Below are positions 43,817 through 56,585 of a DNA stretch of 64,000 nucleotides, piece after piece. Position numbers and translations under genes: made by a program. Within the stretch, counting starts at the first letter, position 1; each line of letters opens with the position of its first letter. Source of the stretch: Dichotomocladium elegans (Eukaryota > Mucoromycota > Mucoromycetes > Mucorales > Lichtheimiaceae); contig JAIXMN010000001.1 of the NCBI GenBank assembly GCA_025716815.1, positions 372,001 through 436,000 of the forward strand, read 5' to 3'. The notes beneath the pieces were generated by a model. It was not told the DNA's origin. It ran no database searches and saw nothing but the letters and a program-made list of their open reading frames with translations.

Positions 43817-46131
43817 CTATCTATCACTGCTGTTTCGTTCGCTACTGTAATATCGTGCCATGGAAGAAGACTCATCTCTGCGCTCTTTTCGTCGTCCACT
43901 CTCAGTTTTCCACATACTGCTACTGCTGATCATCTCACCGAGCGCAGCGGGATCATCCACAGGCTCGTCGGATATGATCATGGTTGTAGCCCGGCGCTGA
44001 TGCGGATCTGTGAGTGTGGGAGATGCTAGCGATCCTTGGATGGACCCAAAGGAAGTCGGACTGCTCCCTGCAGAGGTTGCCGATCCATTCGACATCCACG
44101 AAAGCCGGTTACTGCTGCTGATGTCATTCGCGTCTGTCAGAATGACCCCGCTGCCGTTAGGCGTTGATGGTCGTATTCGATACTGGTGATGGCTTTGGTG
44201 TTTCTTTTGGGCATCACCTTGCTGTTGAGGTAATTGGTTCAGGAGCGATCGGCGTTTGGCACGGTATTGCGACGGCCGCATCGTCGGTGGGTCTTCAATT
44301 CCTCGTCGTCCCGACAGCGATGCCCGCGCTCGGGTTGCTCGTTGCTCTTCATATGCCTGTGCTGCTGCTGCTGCTGCCGCCGCTGCTGCCGCTGCCGCTG
44401 CCGCTGCCGTTTCATCTGTTAATGCAGATATGTCAGCAGGTATGGGTGTGGAAGAAGGCATGGTTGACATGTTAAGATATTCGTAATAGGATGTTGAGAG
44501 CGGACGTAGGGTCTTGTGGATCGTGCAGAGCCCAAAGATATATGCTGCCCACAAGAATGCAGTAGCCAGGACAGCATTGATATAGGTTGCTGGATCAGCC
44601 ATATAATACCGTACGTGGCCCATCCACTGGACGTTAGCGCCCATGAATAATATCCCTGCTGCCATTGCAAAGAACGACGCCAGGATCCCGGCTACGATTG
44701 TCATCGACGCAAAGATCCACGTATGTTTGCATGACGATGGCGACAGAGCTCCCTGGCCAGTGAGCTGGCGGTAAGTGGATTGGTATTCGCTCGCCCGCTC
44801 TTCGTCTTCTTCTTCGTCTTCCATAAACATCTGCTCGGCTGTATCATCCTGATCGATGGCGGAAGAGGTGCGCTGAATGAGACGTGGTAAATTATCAGTG
44901 GGTGATTTGCGGACCATGACCTGTATGATCCGGAAGACTGAACCGATCATCAGCAAATACCCGAGCGTGGTATGAACCTCGGCCGCGAATGGATCGTTCT
45001 GCGTATAGCCAGTGATGATTGCTTTTTCGTATATTAATATATATACATATATATATATACAAAGCCCCTCTCTCATCGTTTTAATGAACACCCACACCCC
45101 TGGTGCATGTGCATCCTTTTTTACCTCGTCCTGTCAGGCACACCACAAGGGGATTGATAATATTGCGCTCGCGCACAGAAGGCAGCCATGTCTGCATGCT
45201 CAAGACAATGGAGAACACGCCACCGGCGAACCAAAGAAGGCCCATGTTGAGTGCATGCCAGTCAGAGCCAAGGATGGGCAGATCTTTCGGGCGGAGGCGG
45301 GGATGCGCGGGGGCGGGGGCGCGAAGCAAAGAGATCAGAGCAAAGACATATAAGTACATAGCATTGCATTATATTAAAAGTATCACCAGCACAGCGCTGC
45401 GGGAAACCCCATAGTTTTTCTCCCATTTATGTACCTGACATAACCAAGCAGACAATTCCCCATAATGTGAGAATAAGACTCTCGTAGTACTCAGGCGTAG
45501 AGGCTCGTGGTAAGGAAAACGCATTGAGAAGGTGCAGGAGAATAGCTGACCCATACCACAGGAATCCGCTGCCGATCGCTACGGGCATCAGACACTGGGC
45601 CGACCATTCCGAGCTACAGCTCTCAGTAAATACCAGGGCAGCGACGACAAGGTATGAATAGGCCAAGGCAACAATGATCCAGCCGAGGACGATCAGCGCG
45701 TGATCATCGGGCAAGAATCGCGTGTAGGTTTTGCTAGGTGCGTTGGCCGGAGTGGGGGTTCCGAATCCACCGAAGCGATGCTGATAGATTGCCAGCGCGC
45801 CATGGGCCAGCACGAAACCGAGGAGAAGATATCCGAGGACAGAAAGGAGTATGTGCGATGGTGAGGAGGAGTTCCATTGGGAAGACCAGCCTGCAATAAA
45901 CCCGAACAAGGCTATTACAAAACCGCCGGCTATGGTATAAACGTGGTATCGATAATGACGGCGCGCGCCTTGAATGAGGGCAATGGGGTAGAAACCAAAG
46001 AAGGAGATAGTCATGAGTGCAATGTGAACAATGTTGGTCGGATGGCGAAAGGGTGCATTGACGGAGAAAGACAGGCCTTCGGTGTTGTTCATTCTTATAG
46101 GTTTCTTTCTCGGAGCATCGGCTGTGAACAA
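43817..46131 (-). CDS. YTP1-like multi-pass membrane protein
   Basis: Fungal membrane protein with about eight to nine transmembrane segments in the pattern of yeast Ytp1 (function unknown). The start MNNTEGLSF (46092) or a Met 13 codons upstream is followed by NIVHIALMTISFFGFYPIALIQGARRHYRYH, an early helix pair, then GFVIALFGFIAGW and ALIVLGWIIVALAYSYLVVA. Later exons contain GSDWHALNMGLLWFAGGVFSIVL, EVHTTLGYLLMIGSVFRII and YYMADPATYINAVLATAFLWAAYIFGL. The C-terminal half is cytosolic and low complexity, with a 15-Ala run, Gln/Ser-rich text and a Lys/Arg end. The intron before the last exon carries a TA repeat. Confidence 0.75.
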
Positions 46132-47623
46132 TAAGCTCGCCTATTCTGTGGGGTGACAAGGGAAGGGAAACGGGGGACTCAATATAAGTAAAGGAAGAAA
46201 AAAAAAAGAGAATAAAGAAAGAAAGAGAGTTAGTTAGTTAGTTATTCACCCCACACACTGCGCTGGTGAACTAAAGCAAGTCGCATCTTATTATTGCTTT
46301 CATATTGCCCTTTTGCGGTCAGTGCTTGTTACGTTCCATGTGTCTTAACACTTTTTAGGAACTCGCATTTTGGCCAGGCCAATCTCATCCACCCACCTCA
46401 TGCCTGTGAAACCTAGGACCAATGGCAGTGCATCATATTCGACTACAGCTTCCTCCGACCGTGAAGCTTCGAGACCCACGGTCCGTGATGGTTCGACATA
46501 AAAAGTAAGCAAGTCGTTGTGCGACCAGCAAGCGAAACGGGAGATAGATACTGGATAGAACGAAAGAAACACAGAGGCAGCAACTAATACTTACCCTGAG
46601 AGAGCGAGAGCGAGAGCGAGAGCAAGAGCGAAAAGTCGTAACTAGGAATCTTTTGCTGCCATGACCGAATATCAAAGTCTCCTGACATTATTCACCTAAT
46701 GGAGAGGGAGGACACCCCCTTCTTGCGCGGCGGTACGAATTACCTTCCCTCCGTTCAAAGCAGCTATGCGCGTAGATAAAACTGAAATTGCTCTACTGAC
46801 GTCCGAGAACACAGATTCCCCCCAAGGAGGGGTATCAAAGCTAATCCGATATAGCTTCATAAGACCCCTACTTCCTCTCAAAGAGCGAAGAAAAACGGAG
46901 ACAGAATAGCACCCCCTTTTCGTTTATTTGCTGGAGCGTGGATTTGTGCGAAATATCTCGAGGACCAGCAACGATCATCGGGGGGTGGGGGCGGTGGAGG
47001 AACTCGATGAAGGGAGTGAATCAGGCGGAGTGGCTTGAGTCATCAGCACTCCGCATCGGACCTAACAGTTTTGCGCAGGAGCAGTAAAACTTGTTCGCAC
47101 ATTACTCTTATTTGTCCTGCTTCGTTGATGCGCTGGCTCCAGTCACTGAAAACATAGGAAGGCAATGTACTCGCCTTCCCATGGAATATACAGGCCGGGA
47201 ATCAGCCGCTAAGCTTTCGTTCGAAAAGGAAAGCCGGGGTTTGCATTTCTCCAATCTCGACTGCTGTTGTAACTGCTCCATTAGCCCCACACTGCAAGCT
47301 ATGAAACAAATTAAAGTGAGAGCAACCCATTGTTGCCCAGGAACGCCAATGAGAAACAAATCTGTCTTTCACACACCAAAGGCGCACGTGCGCCATGTTC
47401 CAGAAAAAAAATTAGAAGACGGGAAGAAATTAGAAAACAAAAAAAGGGAGAGGATAGCCTTTCTTTATATACGTTTGTATTCGTTGGTCTCTAATCATCA
47501 TTCTCTATGAAAGATCCCGTCGTCAAGGTATCGCGAATTTACAAACGGTCGCGGGAGTAGCTATCGAGTAATACCCAATGTAAGCGGCATGCCGATTTGC
47601 TTTTTTTTTTCGGAGCGGGAGAC
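46132..47623. other. Upstream region of the YTP1-like gene / 3' flank of NDUFA4-like gene
   Basis: Includes a TTAG repeat (46230-46244), a CGAGAG hexamer repeat (46600-46630) and the doubtful small gene at 46345..46881. A 139-codon plus frame at 47091 and an 83-codon minus frame at 47108 overlap each other; the minus one has a hydrophobic start but no family pattern. Confidence 0.45.
46345..46881 (-). CDS. Possible small two- to three-exon gene, function unknown
   Basis: Low-confidence candidate. One open part (46881 downward) reads MKLYRISFDTPPWGESVFSD and then a helix-like run ending NGGK before a GTAATT donor; another (from about 46556) reads CWSHNDLLTFYVEPSRTVGL, AVVEYDALPLVLGFTGMRWVD and ends at 46345. 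Both are on the same strand with tidy composition and plausible acceptor sites (a CCAG near 46557), but the middle piece is a CTCTCG repeat and I could not fix one reading that joins all parts. I do not recognise either half. It may be non-coding. Confidence 0.3.
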
Positions 47624-47929
47624 TTACATCTTATCGAACTTCTGGTTGACGGTCATGAGCTTGACCTGGGTGTTCTGGTCAATGTTTTGCCAGGGGTAGG
47701 GGTTGTTGTGGCGATCCCAGACAACCTCAGGGCCACTATTTTTTATTTATGTTTAGCGAATGGATTTTTTTCTTTGTTTGTTTAAATCAGCTTACCGAGC
47801 AAGACGGGTCAGGTACCAGCCAGCAAGACCACAGGCACCACCAACGACGACGTAGATGGGGATAATTTCAGTCTTGTACCAGATGCTCCAGAAGGAACGG
47901 GCAGCTTTACCGGCGACGGGACCAGACAT
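47624..47929 (-). CDS. NDUFA4/B12D-type small mitochondrial inner-membrane protein
   Basis: Two exons (47929..47796 and 47735..47624), 81 aa. After a short basic start (MSGPVAGKAARSFWSIWYK) there is one transmembrane helix, TEIIPIYVVVGACGLAGWYL, then RLARGPEVVWDRHNNPYPW and KLMTVNQKFDKM. The pattern P-x-V-W-D-x-x-N-N-P-x-P-W is the signature of the NDUFA4/MLRQ/B12D family, which associates with respiratory complexes I and IV. Length (usually 80-90 aa) fits. Which complex it binds in this fungus cannot be read from the sequence. Confidence 0.82.
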
Positions 47930-48200
47930 TATTACTGAGGAGAAGGGAGGAAGAAAGGTATCTAGAGCAATTATTTTTAGGACCCTGGCATTTTAAACCG
48001 TCGCAAAACAAAGTCCGCATTTTAAGATGTTGATCTTCATTGGAGCGGGCTCCTATCGAAAAACTAGTGTATTACGAAGAGAGAGACAGAGCGAGCGAAA
48101 GAAAGGGGGGATCGTCTCAGGAAAAAAAAAGAGATAAAAACGAAAGCCGGAAAGTTGCAATGGAGGATAAGGAGCAGATAAAGGTATACAATGAATAAAG

Positions 48201-51200
48201 CTAGTAGTGGGTATGATGGTATACCTTCACAATACCATCGGCCCCACCACTCACCATCCAAGGGAATGTTTTATGATGTTGCACGCTTAGCACACCTTCA
48301 TCTCCTTTTCGGCGATGCGCAGAAAACTCTTGTATACACGTCTTAGACATGGTGATATCCCAAAGTCTTATTGACGAATCATGTCCTGAGGCCACAAACC
48401 AATGTTAAACACGGTATGCCAGTCATTTTCTTCGCAGGACTTACCTCCGGATACCAGTGTAACACCGCTGGGGTCAATGTCCAGGGCAGACACGGCGTCA
48501 AGATGAGCAGACATGGAAAACGCACACTTCCCTAGAGACCGAACCAATAATGAGGCACATTCCTTTGAAAATTGCACTCCTCAACAAAAAACTTACCGCT
48601 CTTTAGATCATAAAATTTGATTTGACGGTCTTCGTGGCCCGAGATTATCAGCGGCATTGTTGGATGGGCAGCGATTTTGTTGATCTGTGTGGCTCGTGTT
48701 CCATCTTTTCTTTTTAAGCATGTTACACAATATGTTCTTGCTTTGTGTGAACCTACCATAATTATCGTCGCTTCCTTGAAATGTCATGACAGATTGTCCG
48801 GTTTCTATGTCAAACACTCGAATCTGAGCATTTGCGTAGGACACTGCAAGTTTATTCAAATCCGTATGGCAGAAATCAAGTGAGGTCGGGACTGGAAGCT
48901 TTTTACCTACAACAATCAGATAAGTTCAACTGACTTTTTCAAACAGAAATGGACCCACATACATCTCTGAAAATCGCCATCAGTGTTCACTCCATCAAAT
49001 GTCAGGGTACTCTTCAACAGTTGACCCGCAGTTTGAGTGTCCCACAATTTGACGGTTCCGTCAGCGGATGCGGAGGCAAGAATGCAAGTATTATCGCGGA
49101 TAATTGGAAACAGCTTAAAGTCCCAAATAGCATCCGTGTGGCCAACATATGTTGTAATACTCAAAGACGGATCTATGGCTTTGCATTAATGCGACTGCTA
49201 ATAACACCGCAGCTTTGTGGGCAGGCAGGCATGGACTTGCCTACAGGCGAGAAAAGACTATGGCCTTCAGGGGGAAGACGCCAGACCCGGATCGTTGTGT
49301 CCAAGCTCGACGAGTAAACACGGTCTTGTTTCGCAGATATGGCCACGCCGGTCACACAGTGGGTATGCCCACGATACGTAATCGTAGGATCCGCTTCCTC
49401 ATGAGCAGCTCTACTGACAAAGATAATATATAACAGATATATATATATACCGTTTCTGAATATGATAACGTTTTCTTACTTCCTCGGGGCATTCCCGTCG
49501 CTCCCAATTGAGCGCTTGAGATTCCAAATCTTGACCGTACCATCATCAGATCCTGACGCTACCATCATCCCACTTGGATGAAAAGCGACCGATCGAACGG
49601 CATCAAGATGGCTATATATCAATTCGTCAAATACCGGCGTCACTCTAACTTGAACATTTCGTGCTTACCCTTTGATCGTTACTCTTGATTTCCACATCTT
49701 TGGCTGTTGTTGTTCCTCAGCACTGCTCTGGATATTTTCAATCTAATATGAGTAGATCGATCAGTTACGATGGCATTCCATTTTCATCATAACCCGGAGC
49801 AGTACCTGTGAAGGGTCCAAAGAGCCCTTTAATGGAAAAGCGGCGTAGTCCTGCGGTTCAGGTGACGATGAACGGTCTTTCACCGAACCTCATCGTAATA
49901 AGATCATTGTTTCTTCCGCGGTGATGCTATTGTTTCGATTACCTTTGCGTGAAGTTTTGAACATTCGGTGCACCTTTTCCTCGGATAAATTATACCGTTC
50001 CTGGACCTCCTTTGACTTTACAGATCGTATGAGAGAAAGGCGTGAGCAAATATAACGCAAGGTATATTAAACGTTTACCCGTTTTCTCTTTCGTACCAGC
50101 AAGTCATTCTCATCAATCGACGTGTCATCTGTTTCCGGATCCGCCTCTTCAGCATTGGCATCATCATCCGAATTGCTCGGTCCGATTGATCGGGAGGAAC
50201 CGCCATTATTGCTTAGCATCGCTACCTCGTCGACATTTGCAGGGACGGCTGGATCTTCGTCATCTCTCTCACTGGCTGAAGAAGAAAGGGATCCTTGATC
50301 TACGGTGCTTATTGTTTGGGACTTGGTGGTGGGTATGAACGGATTTGGACGCTGCTGAATCGCTGTTGGATTCAGCCCACGGATTGTTTCTGTGCCTCCT
50401 CGCGCAATTTTTCCAACCAGTCTGCCATCCTTGTTGCTGCCCTTTGTTGCAGGTGGTCTGCTGGAAAGTGACGAAGGTGATGCCAAGGCCGATGAAACTG
50501 AATTGATTTTGGATGATTGGGATGTCTGTTGGGTTGCAGCCGCCGCCTGCGAAGGTGCCATAAACTCACGGCGTGCGTTTGCAGCACTCTGTGAACTGGT
50601 ATTCTGCATGTGGGGGACGATAGAATGCATAAGAGAGAACTTTGTAGGCATTGAAGTGAGGTAATTGATTTCATCAAGGCACCTTAGAAAAAAGAAAATG
50701 CAAAAGATCGATAAACCACTCATGCATATAGGCTCCCTCTTCTTACGATGACAAGATCTGCCGGCTTTTGTCTCGTGCTTTGCTAATTGCGATATCATTT
50801 TTGGTATTGCTTGGTATGGGAGCGTCCGATGTGCCCTTAGGTTGACATAGTTCGGCGTTTCGTATGACCGGTGATGATGCTAATGTTATGAAAGAAAAAA
50901 AAGGTTAATGGATGAACGTGCGTAAAAGTTTAATGCACTGAAACTTGCGTATATTCGGAGAATCCACGTCAGCCGTTTCCAACCCATTCTGCTTGGAGGT
51001 AGAGAGGTAGCGTCTCCTGGAAACGAAAGAAGGCGTGGCTATTCGATCACTAAAAAAAATCCTAACGGGGAGAACGAAATAGAAACGTCTCACCTCTCCT
51101 GCCGCAATGCATACTCCAGCATTTTGACTCGTTTCATCAAATCCATTTTCGTATTTTCCGTACCCCGTCGATCGCCTTCTAAAAGAGCGATATGTGCCTA

Positions 51201-51377
51201 TAGGCATTGCGCAAATAGCGATCGATTAATATCGATGCCTGTTTATTCATCTAAGCGGTTTTTCTCCGTCACCTTTAATTCAGACCGCTCAATGGCCCAT
51301 TCGTTGCGTTCACGCTCGAAACGGCGCCATTCGGCCTGAAGGTAATGCAGAACGCCCGGCATGGTGTACTCGGTCAT
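48201..51377 (-). CDS. Striatin, STRIPAK complex scaffold (far8/PRO11-like)
   Basis: Scaffold of the STRIPAK phosphatase-kinase complex. The start MTEYTMPGVLHYLQAEWRRFERERNEWAIERSELKAHIALLEGD is the striatin coiled coil with caveolin-like part, followed by NTKMDLMKRVKMLEYALRQ. The linker is rich in Ser, Ala and Pro and carries the acidic YEPDTDDTSIDENDLL-type segment. At least six WD40 repeats follow: IRVWRLPP, TYVGHTDAIWDFKLF, LASASADGTVKLWD, LAVSYANAQIRVFD, IISGHEDRQIKFYDLK, HDSSIRLWD, WMVSGGADGIVKVYHHTHY. Ten or more small introns interrupt it. The end VKVYHHTHY is typical of the striatin propeller edge. Confidence 0.92.
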
Positions 51378-52128
51378 TGAATCATTCAACATTCTTTTCA
51401 GTTAACTTCACAACCAAACAGAGAGAAACCGAGAGCGGGTGTTGTGGGCGGCGGTAGCGAAAGAAGAGAAATAATCTGCGCTGGGAAAAGTTGAATGCCA
51501 GATGTATTTTTTCTGCAAAGACAATGAGGATAGCGATGCCGGCGGATAGGGGCGGTGGTCTCAGTGTATACTAGTTGAGAGCTTCTTCTCTAAGACACGG
51601 GATGACTGATCTTCTCAAGTCAACACAGATTACGGGTAAAGAATAGGAAAGACAACAAACCCAGGGTTAATGTGCGGCATACTGTCTCCCTAGGCGAACC
51701 CAAAAAATCCCAGTGCAGACGGGAGCCAATCAGCCTTCATGAATCATTATTATCACGTGAGATGGTAGTAAGGGGTCCTCAGCGGAGTGTGGATCAAAAG
51801 TCGCACCCTACCGAATCCAAAGTGGGATGTTTTTGCAAATATTCAAACCAAACGGAACCTTAATAGCATGGGCCATCAAAGCGTATGGGCCCAACTGGAT
51901 TGCAAAGATATCGGGAGACATCTTCTTTAATGTATACGACAAGTTTTTTTTCTAATTCGTCCAATAGATAGAAACAGAGATTTGTATCCAGGCATTTCGG
52001 CTCTTCCTCTGGTACAAACTCTAGAAAGTCCGATCGTACATAAAGAGTCATCAAACACCGCAGAAACAGTTGTTCAGCTCCCCACTTCTTTTCTTTCTGT
52101 AAAGCGTATATTCTCACACTGGTTCATC
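51378..52128. promoter_or_regulatory. Divergent promoter of striatin (-) and PHO88 (+)
   Basis: About 750 nt between two head-to-head start codons. No gene is supported within it; a frame open from 51982 runs into PHO88 but the family pattern starts at 52129. Confidence 0.5.
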
Positions 52129-52785
52129 ATGGGATCTCCAAGCATAATCAAGTCTCCTATCTTTAATGTGGTGTTCATGTTGGTGACCATGCAGTTGAGC
52201 AAGAGAATCAACTGGGATGATCCGAACTCGCTGCTCTACGCTCGCATTGCCTACTATGGTGCGCAAGTCTTGGTTACCATCTTGGCATACCTCCTCATCC
52301 TCTATATCAAGAAGCGGAATGGTAAGATTTCGGAAGAAGAAGTGGGAGTGGTCAAGAGTGAGAGCTCTATGAAAAAGGTCGTCCAATTAATACGGTATTT
52401 CTTAAAAAAAGATACCACTCCTTTGCGTTATGTCCCTCCTGCCGGTCCCCAGGGCGGTGCTCCCGAGGAGGTGAACACTACCAATTGTGAATATGATATC
52501 GCCCAGGTTAGACAGTTTATCAAGCAGAACGGAACTTCCATCATCATGATCTCGGCAATGCATTGGTACTTCAACTTCACCCAGCCCTTGGTTATGCAGT
52601 CCATCGTGCCCCTCAAGAATCTGCTGACGCACAAGGTGGCTCTTATCTATCTTTGGGGTGATGCTGCTGAGGGAGATCTCAAGCGACCATTCAAGGCCGA
52701 GAGTCCCTTCGCTGCATTGATGGGTGGTGGCAGCAGCAGTTCTTCTGAAACTCCTGCTGAAGACAGTCATCTGAAGAAGGAGTAG
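52129..52785 (+). CDS. PHO88: PHO88/SND3-type ER membrane protein
   Basis: Yeast Pho88 (SND3) is an ER protein first linked to phosphate transport and now to SRP-independent targeting of membrane proteins. This 218-aa intronless protein begins MGSPSIIKSPIFNVVFMLVTMQLSKRINW, one hydrophobic segment, then VLVTILAYLLILYIKKR. The central DTTPLRYVPPAGP, YDIAQVRQFIKQ, MISAMHWYFNFTQPLVMQSIVPLKNLL, and GDLKRPFKAESPF are Pho88 signatures. A short extra stretch (MKKVVQLIRYFLKK) before DTTPL is longer than in yeast; removing it by splicing would break frame, so it is genuine. The tail is Ser/Glu-rich. It is divergent with striatin, starts 752 nt apart. Confidence 0.9.
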   Translation: MGSPSIIKSPIFNVVFMLVTMQLSKRINWDDPNSLLYARIAYYGAQVLVTILAYLLILYIKKRNGKISEEEVGVVKSESSMKKVVQLIRYFLKKDTTPLRYVPPAGPQGGAPEEVNTTNCEYDIAQVRQFIKQNGTSIIMISAMHWYFNFTQPLVMQSIVPLKNLLTHKVALIYLWGDAAEGDLKRPFKAESPFAALMGGGSSSSSETPAEDSHLKKE

Positions 52786-55268
52786 ATGGGATTTTAAAAA
52801 CACTATTTTTTTTTGGAAAGAGAATGCTGTTGGTCTTCCTTTTCGTACATCTCTATACGCACAATAATTAGTCTTTCTTCCCCAACCCTGTATAGCAACT
52901 CTGATGATCATAAAAAAGTATATCATTTTTTTCTCTGTAAACACCCGTTTGAGTCTTTAATTTTATTGGTTCGTGACCTGAATACGTGGCATCCCGACGG
53001 TTCGTCATTCTCGGGACGATAAAAAAAAGTTACTCACTCTTTGGGTCAAAGCAAGCTGGCACAGGGAGAAGGGTGGAACCCCTTAAAAATACAAGTGTGA
53101 CAAGAAAAAAAAGTTTAATCGCATAGCTTATCCTTGTAAACAAAAAAGGCACGTGGATGACTTTTTGCGATATAGGGCTCCTTGGGGGATACGCGTGTTG
53201 CCTAAGCAACTGAAATGACAACCCAAAAAAAAACAACATTTTTTTGTTTTTCGAAGCATACCACAACTCGTAGTAAAAGTTGTGCTGTGTCACACCCGGG
53301 GATGGAATGCATCGGTGAACCATAATGATTCTTCCAATGTTTTTTGGAATCATGATGATACTCCCAGGCTATATACGAGCATGCTCCGTTCCGCTAAGAG
53401 CCGTGAAGGCTTGGAATGGAGGGATGACGGCACATACCCGGCCAACAACCTTGTTACTTTTGAGGGTGTGCTTTCTGGAGGTCTGACTAAAATCATTTTT
53501 TTAAATGAAAAAAAATAATGAAAATGAAAAAACATTTCGCGATGGCTTGGCTCGGAAATTTTCCATCCCAACACGTCTGCGATAAAAAAAAAAAAATTTC
53601 CATCCTTTCGGATGGGGAAGCATCATTCGAATAATGACCCGAAGAAATAGGACGTGATCGAGAAAGCGTAGCCCCGGCCCCGGACCGCACAAAAATTCAC
53701 ACTCTATGGCCCATGAGGAGCGCAGAAGCTCTTTTGGAGTAGTCTAGCAATCTTCGGGCCATAAAGGCAGAGGAACTAAAGTACAGTGGTGGTACGAACA
53801 TATGGATATAAAACCGCTCATGTTGGTGAAAGTTTCTTGGTTTTCTATCGGTGCATTAGAGCGTTGATCTCTCGTATCCCACTCTACATTTGCCAGCCCG
53901 GACTGGGAAACGAGTCTTCTCATTCCACAGACTTCAATGTTGGGGAAAGAAGGTTGCGGTCGTACGTTCTCGAATGGCTGGCTAGGCAATGAGGCCTAAA
54001 GTATTCAGGTACATATCCCGCATTTGCGTGCGTATCATTCGACATACGCGAATCAAGCTCCACGATCCTCTAAGTAGTGGTAGTACAGCGGATCAACATG
54101 AGATAACCAATATACTCCGTTTTATCTTTGTTCGTCTAGATAGATGGGTCCTTTATGACAAGTGAATTAAGTTTCCTCGCAAAAAAAAAAGCTCCGCTAA
54201 GAACATTGTGAATTTTATATTCTACCTGTTTCTGGTGGGCAACAGATTTGGCATGCGGAAGAAACGGCTTAGGGAGATCATTCGTCTGTTATGTCCGTGA
54301 TGATGTTTTGGATATGCGATGTATACTGGGCGTTCAAAATACAAAAAGACTGCCGCATAATATTTTATGAAATTGTTCGCGTCCTCATGTAGGAAGATTT
54401 CGCTCGTCACCAGAAAGCATTCACGCCATCTCTTACCTAACCCGGGTCACACCAGGTGTATCCAGAGGTGTACATGGCAAGGAAGTCTGCTTCTTTTATC
54501 CGAACACTTATATATACAGCTGAAATAATATCGTTTCGCTTGTGGATGGGCGTAGCATCAAGGCCCGCGTTACGCCCGCAAGATGGACTATGGTACGCAG
54601 ATACGTACTCGGTGTGAGAACAAGCCAATTGAAGAATGCACACTATGTACAGCACCTGTTCGACGACACAGTTCACATGTTCGGGGCAGCCATTCCCGTT
54701 TCTTGCCATCACCGTGAAGTACGTATATATAAAAAAAAAAAAAGAAGGGGAGAAGGTATTTCTCCGTTGGCTGCGACATTTGCTCTGTCACCACGTGTAA
54801 ACGCGACTCTATTTTTGTGATCTTGCGCGATTGCAGAACTGCTAGGACATGACTTCAATCTTGGAAAACAGTGTATAACGCAAGCAGTCGATGTGTTCTG
54901 ACAGAGCTGCGCGCGGATATTAGACACGCGTCTGTTTCTTTGAAGAAAGTTGCATTCAAAATTACAAGCACACATGATCATCCAAAAAAATACCCGAAGG
55001 TCACAGATCAACCAAGGTCTCCATGTATCATTGGAAAGATGGCTAAGCAAGCACATTAGCAAAGTCTGAAGGCATCAATTCAAATTCCCCGTAGGCAGAT
55101 CAATGCCCGGAAAGTTTTTTTTTTTACTTCTAACTTTCTTTCTTCCTAGGACGATAGACAACAGCCTGTTTTTGAATACCCTATAAAAACTGCTTGCACG
55201 CTAGCAGGAAATTCTTGATAGATCTTCCTTAATTTCCTTCCACCCCCTCCTTCATAAGCCAAAACACC
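52786..55268. other. Longest gene-free stretch, between PHO88 and the GPI protein
   Basis: About 2.5 kb, with A/T runs, frequent stops in all frames and only short open frames. I see no RNA gene, transposon end or family pattern. The last 80 nt before the GPI-protein ATG are T/C-rich. Confidence 0.5.
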
Positions 55269-56196
55269 ATGCGCTCCGGATTTGTATACGCTGCTATCTG
55301 TGTCTCTATTGCTGCGTTTTCGCAGGTGGACGCAAAGACAGGTAGAGTAATTTGGGTTCCTCAAGTATATTGGGATGGGGGAGTTTGGAGGTCGTGTCAG
55401 GTATTGACATGTTACTGCAAGTGACCGAGTACAGGACCGTTACCACCACCGAGTATCGAGATCGCAGTAAGTAGGGGCTTCGGTCAGAATAGTTTCTTGG
55501 GCAAAAAAAAAAATCCGGCTCATGCTAAGCTTCTCTCCCCAACGCTGCAACACCCTATTAGTGCCTACCAATACGGCCATTGTTGATGAGAAGCCGAAGA
55601 ATGAAGTCCCCCCGCAGATCAATAACGGCGGCGGTGTTATGAGCAACACCATCGAAACCGTCCCTCCAAAGGCAACCGCCACCGGTAGCAAAAAGACCGG
55701 CAAACCTGGACAAACGGCCAAGCCCACCCAGGATGCCAAACCGCCTCATAATACTGCCAATGTTGATGCGTCTCTGTCCCATTCTCCGGCTGCTGTCCCG
55801 ACAGGTGCTGCGGCTGATGCGTCTCACCACCACCACCCAGTTGCTCCTGTCGGTACAGCCTCGGCGCCCGTGGCTCCGCCCGCTGCTGGTACCCCCAAGG
55901 CTGGCCATCAGAATCCCAAGCCCAGCAACAGCGTTGCTGGTCATAGCAATGTCAAGAGCAGCGCCGCGATGAGCGCCACAGGATTCGACTTTAGCCCCAT
56001 GACCCTTGCCCCCGAAAGCAGCCTGACGCTCAAGCCCTCCCAGCTCCGTGAGATGACCGCAAGCAAGCACGCAGCGGCTGCCACTGCAGAGTCTGAGTCT
56101 ACCAGCGCTGCAATGAGCTCATTCTACGCCATGCCGTATGCAACAATTGCTGCTATGACCGTCCTAGGCATGGTCGCCAACGCCCTCATCTTGTAA
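55269..56196 (+). CDS. GPI-anchored Ser/Thr/Pro-rich cell-wall protein
   Basis: Three exons (55269..55341, 55422..55466, 55562..56196) give 250 aa in phase. The start MRSGFVYAAICVSIAAFSQVDA is a signal peptide. Exon 2 is 45 nt and encodes VTEYRTVTTTEYRDR. The body is Pro/Ala/Thr/Lys-rich with His runs (SHHHHPVAP) and no cysteines, as in a flexible wall protein. The C-terminus ends with a hydrophobic stretch MPYATIAAMTVLGMVANALIL preceded by small residues (ESTSAAMSS), the pattern of a GPI signal with cleavage probably at a Ser. Wall or plasma-membrane location is therefore likely. The specific function is unknown. Confidence 0.75.
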
Positions 56197-56508
56197 AAAT
56201 CGATGCGATCTCTCGTTTCTTACTTTGCCGATACCCTCCCCCAAGAACCATCTGCGCAACATTATATGCTGCATTGGCTGATCACGCTGGTGCTGAAGAA
56301 GCAATACCTTCGATCCATAACGTTTTTTCCCCCATATCTAGCCATAATAAACGGATTATAATATGAAATTCCCTCCCCTACAAATATGAGCCAGTGTCAC
56401 TGCATCTTGGTACATGGAAAATTATACGCATTGAAAGTTCGTATTGGAAGGAAAATATACAAAAAAGGGAGGAACATTGTCGACCGGAAGAGAGGGTTAC
56501 AGTAATGG

Positions 56509-56549
<41 letters not shown>

Positions 56550-56585
56550 AGGATGTATTATCTAAAGGTATTGAAGCCGGAGGAA
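56197..56585. other. Shared 3' region of the GPI protein (+) and ROM2 (-)
   Basis: 390-nt convergent gap. A TA run of about 37 nt lies at 56511-56547. AATAAA occurs at about 56346 on the plus strand and probably serves the GPI-protein gene. Confidence 0.6.

Noticed and set aside
47108..47359. Minus-strand 83-codon frame with a hydrophobic start
   Set aside because: Looks weakly like a secreted peptide but has an overlapping plus frame, no context and no pattern I can name.
52381..52414. Possible 34-nt intron in PHO88 (GTCGTC to AAAG)
   Set aside because: Removing it would shift the frame away from DTTPLRYV, so the stretch is coding.
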